From Lachnospiraceae bacterium (GTDB taxonomy: Bacteria; Bacillota; Clostridia; Lachnospirales; Lachnospiraceae), in NCBI GenBank assembly GCA_017442865.1, contig JAFRXK010000043.1:1-64000 (forward strand): a DNA stretch of 64,000 nt, given 5' to 3'. How positions within the stretch are numbered: position 1 is the stretch's first letter; each line of letters starts with the position of its first letter. This document shows positions 25,081-31,477 of this stretch, in pieces. The notes beneath the pieces were generated by a model that saw only the letters and a program-made list of their open reading frames with translations, was not told the origin of the DNA and did not search any database. The position numbers and the translations under genes were made by a program.

Positions 25081-25352
25081 ATGGAATATGATTGTGGATT
25101 TACCAATGACAATAAACGGTTCAGATATCGAGCAGATGCCATCATTGTTGAGGATAGGTGTGTGCTTTTTGCAGGAACTGCTAAAGATGATTATTACTAT
25201 TCTATAGGCGGAGCTGTACACATGGGAGAAACCGCTGAAGAGGCTGTAAAAAGAGAAGTATATGAGGAAACCCAACTTTTATGAAGGAATATCTCCAGAA
25301 AGAGCATAGTGGTGTAGAACATATAGTAACTGACGAAAGGAAACAGGGTTAG
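25081..25352 (+). pseudogene. NUDIX hydrolase gene with internal deletion and frameshift
   Basis: The first 67 codons carry an N-terminal NUDIX half with a nearly intact box (GGAVHMGE, KREVYEETQ; the last Gly is Gln) and stop at TGA 25282. In another frame from 25281, KEYLQKEHSGVEHIVTDERKQ to TAG 25350-25352 looks like the normal C-terminal end of the same kind of protein. The missing middle, roughly 60-70 codons by comparison with usual length, has been deleted. Not functional as a hydrolase. Confidence 0.75.
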
Positions 25353-25356
25353 AAAT

Positions 25357-25914
25357 ATGCAGGAAGGAATGAAATTTGTATTTCCTACTATGGATTATAA
25401 AGATAAGGCAATTGAGTATATAAATGAGTTTTATGAATATGGATCGGAAATAAACGGAAGCGGCTCGCTTGATCGGTTTTTAAAAGAATCCACATATGAA
25501 AAGTGGCTGGACAAATTGGTAGGTGCCATGGATATAGCTAATCTGCAGGAACCGAAAGTGCCAGGCCTGACATATTTTTACGTTAGAGAAACAGATGACA
25601 GAATCATCGGAATGATCAACATTCGTCTTGCTTTAAATGATTTCCTGCGTAAAGAAGGTGGCCATATCGGTTATTCTGTGAGACCGACCGAAAGAAGAAA
25701 TGGCTATGGAACAGAGATGCTGACTGAAGGACTAAAAGTATGCAATAAAATAGGAATTCGTGAAGTTATGGTTTCCTGTGATAAAGAAAACCTTGCTTCA
25801 GCTGGAGTAATTAAGAACTGTGGTGGATTGTTGAAAGAAGAATTCTATAGTCAGACTTATGGCGAAGTGTTACAGATGTATGTAATAAAACTTGAGAAAT
25901 GTTGGAGTGAATAA
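25357..25914 (+). CDS. GNAT family N-acetyltransferase
   Basis: 185 residues. RIIGMINIRLALNDFLRKEGG, HIGYSVRPTERRNGYGTEML (acetyl-CoA loop) and VSCDKENLASAGVIKNCGG are the usual GNAT motifs for a RimJ/RimL-like acetyltransferase. Its stop overlaps the next small ORF's start (TAATG). It begins four bases after the NUDIX remnant ends. Confidence 0.9.
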   Translation: MQEGMKFVFPTMDYKDKAIEYINEFYEYGSEINGSGSLDRFLKESTYEKWLDKLVGAMDIANLQEPKVPGLTYFYVRETDDRIIGMINIRLALNDFLRKEGGHIGYSVRPTERRNGYGTEMLTEGLKVCNKIGIREVMVSCDKENLASAGVIKNCGGLLKEEFYSQTYGEVLQMYVIKLEKCWSE

Positions 25915-26057
25915 TGATTTTATACCACTATTATGACAAGAAAACGGGTCCTTATAAAAATTTGTCCGACCTTAGCGAGGAAGAAGCAAATAGTATTCTG
26001 CAAAGGAAAAATCCTGTTTGTCGAAGTAAATTAAGATCCCGAAAAAAAGGGGTATGA
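25914..26057 (+). pseudogene. Truncated small ORF (47 residues)
   Basis: ATG overlaps the previous stop. It reads MILYHYYDKKTGPYKNLSDL and continues to a TGA at 26055 after a basic Arg/Lys-rich tail coded by an A/G homopolymer-rich tract. The N-terminus looks like the beginning of a longer conserved protein, so I regard it as truncated. Translational coupling to the GNAT gene is likely. No function assigned. Confidence 0.4.
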
Positions 26058-26069
26058 TGAGGTAAAGAT

Positions 26070-26540
26070 ATGTCAAAAGTATCTAAGAAAAAGAAGAAGG
26101 AAAAACCGACCGAGGTTCCTTCGGAATACACAGAAGGCACACTACGTTTCAAGTCAGGCGCGGGATGGAAAGCCTGCTATGATAGCGAAAGAGAGCTTTA
26201 TACAGCAGAAGCCTATTTGGCAGGTTACTATGATCTATATGAGATCAACGAAGAGATATTCCAAAAACTGAAAAAGAAAGGCATGACGCGAAGAGACGCG
26301 CATGAACTGATCATCACCGGCAGGCACCTTTATAAAAGTGTAAGCGACAAAGGCGGTTCATACGATATAGCACTCGACGAAAACTACGCTTCGCTCTGTC
26401 CATGGGCAGATGTGCAGAAGACCGGGAAAATGTGGGAGCCGGAGCTGACCGATCTGGCGGTGGCTGTCTTTGATTCCGAGAAGTCAAACCGTGAGCAAAG
26501 ACTGAATAAACAAAATAGCAAAGATGATACTAACCCGTGA
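26070..26540 (+). CDS. Conserved hypothetical protein
   Basis: 156 residues. Lys-rich N-terminus (SKVSKKKKKEKP) followed by LRFKSGAGWKACYD, YLAGYYDLYEI, LIITGRHLYKSV and CPWADVQKTGKMWEPELTDLAV. I recognise a recurrent Firmicutes family of this pattern but no known function; cytoplasmic by composition. GC content is higher than its neighbours. CAAATTCCAGTTTGTAAAGC (26547-26566), which echoes the ends of the 168-bp repeats, follows the stop. Confidence 0.7.
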   Translation: MSKVSKKKKKEKPTEVPSEYTEGTLRFKSGAGWKACYDSERELYTAEAYLAGYYDLYEINEEIFQKLKKKGMTRRDAHELIITGRHLYKSVSDKGGSYDIALDENYASLCPWADVQKTGKMWEPELTDLAVAVFDSEKSNREQRLNKQNSKDDTNP

Positions 26541-26621
26541 TTCCGGCAAATTCCAGTTTGTAAAGCATAATAACTATATATTTTTATTTGTTTATATAGA
26601 AATTACAGGAGAATGGTACAT

Positions 26622-26972
26622 ATGAATGAAGATATTAAAAGTTATATTGAAAAATATTCAGACCAAATCAACAAGTTATTTGTCAAGCTAAGAACATTAA
26701 TTTATGATAGTGTCTCACAGAACATTGAAGAAAAGTTATGGGTGAAGCTACCCAGCTATTATATAGGAGAGAATTTTGTGAGACTGATTCCGTTTAAAGA
26801 CCATATTAATATAGAGGCAGAAGCAGTAAGCAGATATAAAAGTGAACTAAGCAGCTTTAAGATTACGCCAAAGGGCATGCTGCAAATATATTTAAATCAG
26901 GATGTACATGATGATATATTCGTGAAGATATTTAGGAAAACGCTGCTAGGTTTAAATGTGAAGATAAGCTGA
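26622..26972 (+). CDS. DUF1801-like protein
   Basis: 116 residues. Starts DIKSYIEKYSDQINKLFVKLRTLI, then EEKLWVKLPSYYIGENFVRLIPFKDHINIEA: the layout of the DUF1801/YdhG family, small proteins once proposed as iron chaperones, with unproven function. AGGAGA (26607-26612) is 9 bases before ATG 26622; ATG 26613 directly abuts the site and is less likely. Confidence 0.7.
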   Translation: MNEDIKSYIEKYSDQINKLFVKLRTLIYDSVSQNIEEKLWVKLPSYYIGENFVRLIPFKDHINIEAEAVSRYKSELSSFKITPKGMLQIYLNQDVHDDIFVKIFRKTLLGLNVKIS

Positions 26973-27129
26973 TAGTATACATAAAACAGAGAAAAAACAG
27001 TTAGAATTGTTTTATGGGTTGTTTATATACTTTAGATACTGCTACAATAAATTTACGTCTGTTTGACGAATAAATCAAAGAAAGGATAAGTGTGAAGATT
27101 TATGTTTAATAAGAAGGAGACCTTGGTTG

Positions 27130-27176
27130 CATAGCGGTGGCTATGTAAGCTGATTTAGCATTATATAGCCGTCGCT
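27130..27176 (+). promoter_or_regulatory. Alternative hairpins in the leader of the CD3324-type gene
   Basis: CATAGC (27130-27135) can pair with GCTATG (27140-27145), or AGCGGTGGCTAT (27133-27144) can pair with ATAGCCGTCGCT (27165-27176; 10 of 12). The two pairings exclude each other. They lie 40 bases before the AGGAGGG of the next gene. A -10-like TACAAT at 27043-27048 is upstream. Switch function is inference. Confidence 0.4.
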
Positions 27177-27214
27177 TTCCTATGGGTCAAATACAATAAT
27201 ATAGGAGGGCAATC

Positions 27215-27526
27215 ATGGGCTATATCAAAGCAGAAGATGTCTTGCCGGCTGAGGTTCTTGCATTGGTTCAGCAATATATTGAGGGTCAAACGCTTTATAT
27301 TCCTAAGAAGAATTCCATACGTAAGAAATGGGGATCATTAAGTGGTACAAGAGAATCGCTTGAATATCGTAACAGACAAATCTACATGGATTATAAAGCA
27401 GGGGAAGAAATCAAAGATCTTACTGAAAAATATTTTCTTTCAGTAAAGAGTATTCAAAAGATTATTAGCAATTATGATACCTTCTGGAATGAAGAAAATA
27501 CAGGAGGATTTTTGGATGAACCGTGA
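27215..27526 (+). CDS. CD3324 family HTH protein
   Basis: 103 residues. VLPAEVLALVQQYIEGQTLYIPKK, then RKKWGSLSGTRESLEYRNRQIY and a terminal HTH (EIKDLTEKYFLSVKSIQKII), the same family as the gene at 2234 but diverged and ~18 residues longer. Presumed DNA-binding regulator. Its stop lies inside the start region of the RNHCP gene (overlap of about 11 bases), so the two are co-translated. Confidence 0.85.
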   Translation: MGYIKAEDVLPAEVLALVQQYIEGQTLYIPKKNSIRKKWGSLSGTRESLEYRNRQIYMDYKAGEEIKDLTEKYFLSVKSIQKIISNYDTFWNEENTGGFLDEP

Positions 27527-27941
27527 GAATAAGAGGAAGACATATCAAAAAGATTATTATAAAACCAACGCGTGCAATGAAATATTTATTTGCAAACTAT
27601 GTGGGAGAGAGGTTGTGCCGGAGGGTGCAGGCAGCGACCATAGAAATCATTGTCCTAACTGCCTGACAAGTCTCCATGTTGATGAGAGACCGGGAGACAG
27701 GAGGAGCGATTGTGGAGGATATATGGAACCTGTATCTGTCTGGGTAAAAAAGAATGGCGAGTGGGCAATAATTCATCGATGTAAGCAATGTGGTAAGCTT
27801 AATGCAAATCGAATTGCGGCGGATGACAATCCAATGAAACTGATGTCGCTGGCTATGAAGCCGGTTGCATCACCTCCGTTTCCTTTAGAACGAATTGAGG
27901 AGCTGACGAAGCTGATGGGTGGAGACGGAGAATTAAATTGA
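27516..27941 (+). CDS. RNHCP domain zinc-ribbon-like protein
   Basis: 141 residues. FICKLCGREV, HRNHCPNCLTSLH and RCKQCGKLNANRIAADD give the RNHCP signature with at least three CxxC pairs, suggesting zinc binding. Function is unknown; the fold suggests an RNA or ribosome contact. AGGAGG (27502-27507) is 8 bases before ATG 27516; an ATG at 27474 lies in the upstream gene without a site. Confidence 0.9.
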   Translation: MNRENKRKTYQKDYYKTNACNEIFICKLCGREVVPEGAGSDHRNHCPNCLTSLHVDERPGDRRSDCGGYMEPVSVWVKKNGEWAIIHRCKQCGKLNANRIAADDNPMKLMSLAMKPVASPPFPLERIEELTKLMGGDGELN

Positions 27942-27959
27942 TGATTTTAAGTAGTGGAG

Positions 27960-27995
27960 GCCGATTTATCAGTATTGATGTATCGGCTTCTTTCT
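27960..27995 (+). terminator. Rho-independent terminator after the RNHCP gene
   Basis: GCCGAT-TT-ATCA-GTAT-TGAT-GT-ATCGGC forms a two-part stem followed by TTCTTTCT. Immediately behind it, AAAATCCAATTTATAAAACA (27996 onward) resembles the tail motif at 26547. Confidence 0.7.
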
Positions 27996-28120
27996 AAAAT
28001 CCAATTTATAAAACATAATAAAATCAGGCTTTTTAAGAGAGACGAAGTTAGTTTAAAAACCATATTAACTGTAATGTAAAGATTAAGATAAATTTACACA
28101 GCCGATATCGATATAATGCA

Positions 28121-28149
28121 TTGACATTATAAAAAAGTTATGATAAAAT
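28121..28149 (+). promoter_or_regulatory. Promoter of the thrS T-box operon
   Basis: Consensus TTGACA (28121-28126), 17-base spacer, TAAAAT (28144-28149), with TG at 28141-28142. Expected start near 28156. Confidence 0.85.
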
Positions 28150-28164
28150 CCTTTCCAATAACAT

Positions 28165-28412
28165 AAGAAAAGCGATGACGGAAAAGAGTAGTTTAGTTGG
28201 AAACATCCAGAGAGAACAGTATTTGGTGGAAGCTGTTTATGTGGAAAGTAGACGAAAACCATTCCAGAGCTGTAATGCTGAAATAGTGTAAGTGTTACCG
28301 TACGCCTGCGTTAAAGGATAGGATTTGATTGAATCTGAAGTGAAAAGTTAAGGTGGAACCGTGCTAAATGCACCCTTAGGACTATATTACTATGGTCTTT
28401 TGGGTGCTTTTC
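28165..28412 (+). promoter_or_regulatory. T-box riboswitch (threonine)
   Basis: A stem I region from about 28170 (AGCGATGACGGAAAAGAGTAG, CCAGAGAGAACAG, then AAGTAGACGAAAACCATTCC) leads to the T-box AAGGTGGAACCGTG (28350-28363). The specifier is probably ACC (28258-28260), followed by A, which is a threonine codon and fits the downstream gene. The terminator GCACCC (28370-28375) / GGGTGC (28402-28407) plus TTTT follows, and the T-box overlaps its upstream side for antitermination. Uncharged tRNA-Thr should open expression. Confidence 0.9.
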
Positions 28413-28462
28413 TTATGTTGTTTCAAAAATGGTGAAGAATTAAAAGAAAGGAGCAACAAATT

Positions 28463-30232
28463 ATGAAGGTTCTACGAAAAGATGGAGAAATTGTAGAAGT
28501 AAGTTTTGAAGAACAGGAGGGTAGAAAAGCATTTTGGCACACGAGTGCGCATGTGCTTGCACAGGCAGTGAAGCGGTTGTATCCGGAAACGAAGTGTGCT
28601 ATTGGACCGGCAATTGAGAATGGATTCTATTATGATTTTGAATTTGATTTTCATTTTTCAGAAGAAAACCTAATGAAAGTGGAAGAGGAGATGAAAGAGA
28701 TTGTCAAAGAATCGCTTTCATTACAGGTTTATGAGAAATCAAAAGAGGAAGCTCTTGAATTTATGGAGAATACAGGAGAAAAATATAAAATCGAATTGAT
28801 TCAGGAGTTGGATGCTGCAGAGCGAATCACTTTTTATAAGCAAGGAGAATATGAGGAGTTTTGTGCAGGACCGCATATCTTAAATGTATGTCAAATTAAA
28901 GCTATCAAGCTTTTGTCAGTTGCCGGTGCATACTGGAGAGGAAATGAAAAGAATCAAATGCTTACGAGAATCTATGGTATATCTTTTCCTAAACTATCGC
29001 AGTTAGAAGAATATTTGCAGATGGTAGAAGAGGCAAAAGCAAGAGACCATAGAAAATTAGGAAAAGAACTAGGAATATTTACGATTTTCGATGAGGGACC
29101 GGGATTACCGGTATTTTTGCCAAACGGAATAGTAATAAAGAATTTGTTGATTGATTACTGGAGAAAAATTCATCGCAGAGAGGGATATGTGGAAATCTCT
29201 ACGCCAATTATGCTGGAAAGAAGTCTTTGGGAGAAATCCGGACATTGGGATTTTTACAGAGATTCTATGTATTCACTTAAGGTAGAAGAAGATGATTATG
29301 CGATTAAACCTATGAGTTGTCCGGGAGGAATGCTGGTTTATAAATTGGAACCAAGGTCATACAGGGATCTTCCTATGCGAATGGGAGAACTGGGACTTGT
29401 ACATCGTAATGAAAAGTCGGGAACGTTACATGGTCTTATGAGGGTACGCTCATTTACACAAGATGATGCTCACATTTTTATGAGAGGAGATCAGGTAATG
29501 GATGAAATACAAGGAGTTATGCGTCTTATTGATGAGGTGTACCAGAAGTTTGGTTTTTCCTATAAAATAGAATTATCAACGAGGCCGGAGCATTCCATAG
29601 GAAGTGATGAAGATTGGCAGCTTGCAACAGAAGCTTTGGAAAAAGCAGTACAGGGAATGGGTAAGTCCTACGTGATAAATGAAGGAGACGGTGCGTTTTA
29701 CGGACCAAAGCTTGATTTCCACCTGAAGGATTCTATAGGAAGAACGTGGCAGTGCGGTACGATTCAGCTTGATTTTCAGCTTCCGCAAAGATTTAATATT
29801 GATTATATCGGAGCAGATGGGGAGAAGCATCGTCCGATTATGCTGCATAGAGTTATATTTGGCTCTATTGAGCGTTTTATCGGCATTTTGATAGAGCATT
29901 ATGCTGGTAAGTTTCCTGCATGGATTGCACCTGTACAGGTTAAGGTTCTTCCGGTTTCAGACAAGTACAATGATTACGCAAAAGAAGTTGCTGCAGTTTT
30001 GGAGGAAAGTGATATTCGTGTGGAGGTGGATAACAGAAGTGAGAAATTAGGATATAAGATTCGGGAAGCACGAATGGATAAAATTCCTTACATGGTTATT
30101 GTCGGTGAGAATGAGAAGAATAATGAATCTGTATCTGTAAGACAAAGAGATGCAGAGATTGATAAGCATGAGTTAGGAGAAATGAGTCTCGAAAAAATGA
30201 TTGAATTAGTGAAGAGAGGTGAAAAGGAATGA
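28463..30232 (+). CDS. thrS: Threonyl-tRNA synthetase lacking most of the TGS domain
   Basis: 589 residues, about 50 shorter than common bacterial ThrRS. The N-terminal TGS domain is reduced to about 20 residues before the editing domain (HTSAH, His26 and His30; CAGPH later). The class II catalytic core has KPMSCPGGML (zinc Cys), MRMGELGLVHRNE (motif 2), SFTQDDAHIF and IMLHRVIFGSIERFIGIL (motif 3). An anticodon-binding domain ends the protein. Whether a full-length ThrRS exists elsewhere is unknown; this would then be a ThrZ-like second enzyme. It is under the threonine T-box and overlaps the next gene by 4 bases. Confidence 0.93.
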   Translation: MKVLRKDGEIVEVSFEEQEGRKAFWHTSAHVLAQAVKRLYPETKCAIGPAIENGFYYDFEFDFHFSEENLMKVEEEMKEIVKESLSLQVYEKSKEEALEFMENTGEKYKIELIQELDAAERITFYKQGEYEEFCAGPHILNVCQIKAIKLLSVAGAYWRGNEKNQMLTRIYGISFPKLSQLEEYLQMVEEAKARDHRKLGKELGIFTIFDEGPGLPVFLPNGIVIKNLLIDYWRKIHRREGYVEISTPIMLERSLWEKSGHWDFYRDSMYSLKVEEDDYAIKPMSCPGGMLVYKLEPRSYRDLPMRMGELGLVHRNEKSGTLHGLMRVRSFTQDDAHIFMRGDQVMDEIQGVMRLIDEVYQKFGFSYKIELSTRPEHSIGSDEDWQLATEALEKAVQGMGKSYVINEGDGAFYGPKLDFHLKDSIGRTWQCGTIQLDFQLPQRFNIDYIGADGEKHRPIMLHRVIFGSIERFIGILIEHYAGKFPAWIAPVQVKVLPVSDKYNDYAKEVAAVLEESDIRVEVDNRSEKLGYKIREARMDKIPYMVIVGENEKNNESVSVRQRDAEIDKHELGEMSLEKMIELVKRGEKE

Positions 30233-30795
30233 AAGCAACAATAGTTTTAATTGCAGATAATGATGCCGAAAATTACGGCAGAAAACTGATGCTGGAAGCT
30301 CATAAACATGGGAAAATGGGCTTTGAGATGGCAAGACTGCCACAGCATGTTTCATTAAAGCAGCCCTTTTCAATTCCGAATTTAGAGGATATGGAAGAGT
30401 TTTTTGATGAGTTTGCTAAGGAACTTTGTCCATTTGAAATTGAATTTGAGCTTATTGATGTATTTCCGACAAATGTATTGGGCGGTTTATCATCAGGATG
30501 CATGAGCCTGAGGGCAAAAACAACATCGCAGCTGGCGGATGCCCAGAAAAGACTAAATGAAGGTTTATATAAAAAATTCGGACCATGTCCTGCCGAGCAT
30601 GATGAAGATTATGTATTTCACATGACATTTGCCATCGGCGGTGCGAGCTTTGAAGCGTATCAAAAAGCATATGAGGAATTAATCAAGAAGGATTATCATC
30701 AGAAGCACAGGTTTAATAAGCTTGGCTTGCTTTACTATGATGATGACAGGATTACTCCCGGAACTTACTTTTGCTATAAGGTATGTAATATCTGA
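30229..30795 (+). CDS. 2H phosphoesterase / LigT-like protein
   Basis: 188 residues. Two H-x-[ST] motifs, HVS (40-42) in RLPQHVSLKQPF and HMT (131-133) in YVFHMTFAIGG, mark the 2H superfamily, which acts on 2',3'-cyclic or 2'-5' RNA ends. The start overlaps the thrS stop (ATGA), so it is translated from the T-box-controlled message. This places a probable RNA-end enzyme under threonine-starvation control. No other ribosome site is needed. Confidence 0.82.
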   Translation: MKATIVLIADNDAENYGRKLMLEAHKHGKMGFEMARLPQHVSLKQPFSIPNLEDMEEFFDEFAKELCPFEIEFELIDVFPTNVLGGLSSGCMSLRAKTTSQLADAQKRLNEGLYKKFGPCPAEHDEDYVFHMTFAIGGASFEAYQKAYEELIKKDYHQKHRFNKLGLLYYDDDRITPGTYFCYKVCNI

Positions 30796-30846
30796 TGCTG
30801 CGACAGAGTTGAGCAGAATGTGAAATTCTGAATAATAAAAGACAAG

Positions 30847-30875
30847 TTGCTTAGTTGGAAGGATTATTGTATATT
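30847..30875 (+). promoter_or_regulatory. Probable promoter of the phosphatase-CotH-PARG operon
   Basis: TTGCTT (30847-30852), 17-base spacer, TATATT (30870-30875), 15 bases before ATG 30890. If used, transcription would start a few bases from the start codon, so an upstream promoter is also possible. Confidence 0.4.
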
Positions 30876-30889
30876 TAAAGGTATAAAAA

Positions 30890-31474
30890 ATGAGTAAAAT
30901 ATTTAAAAGTACAAAAAACACACGACCGATTTTGAAAGACAGCCTTCGCTTTATCAGAAGTGATGTGCCGACTGTTATTACAGAAGAAGAGTATCGATGG
31001 CTAAAGGATAACAACGTCCTTACTATTATTGATTTAAGGACTGCTGAAGAAAGAAAGCAGAAGCCTTGCCCTTTGGAAAACAGAAATGATTTCGAATATT
31101 TTCATATTCCGGTGACAGGAGGTAATGCAATCCCGGAATCCGTAGATGAAGTTGCACAGTCATATATAAATATGGTTGATATCGAAATGGATAGGATTAT
31201 TGAGGTGATTTTATATGCAAATACAAATGTATTGTATTTTTGTAGTGCGGGCAAGGATAGAACGGGAGTTGTGTCTGCTTTATTATTAAAAATATTCAAA
31301 TATGATATTGATTATATCATTGATGACTATGTTAAATCAGCAGACAACTTAAAAGATGTACTGGAGGGATATGCCAAGAATAATCCTGATGTCGATATAA
31401 ATATTATCACGCCTAAAAAAGAGTATATGGAATGGTTCTTAAAAAACGAAATAATAAACTATAGGAGGAAGTAA
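30890..31474 (+). CDS. Tyrosine/dual-specificity protein phosphatase (CX5R)
   Basis: 194 residues. DSLRFIRSDVPT, TIIDLRTAEER and the P-loop FCSAGKDRTGV (Cys-x5-Arg) identify a Y_phosphatase3-type enzyme of the IphP/lipid phosphatase group. No signal peptide, so cytoplasmic. Three bases separate its stop from the CotH-type gene, whose AGGAGG lies inside its own 3' end. Confidence 0.88.
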   Translation: MSKIFKSTKNTRPILKDSLRFIRSDVPTVITEEEYRWLKDNNVLTIIDLRTAEERKQKPCPLENRNDFEYFHIPVTGGNAIPESVDEVAQSYINMVDIEMDRIIEVILYANTNVLYFCSAGKDRTGVVSALLLKIFKYDIDYIIDDYVKSADNLKDVLEGYAKNNPDVDINIITPKKEYMEWFLKNEIINYRRK

Positions 31475-31477
31475 ATT

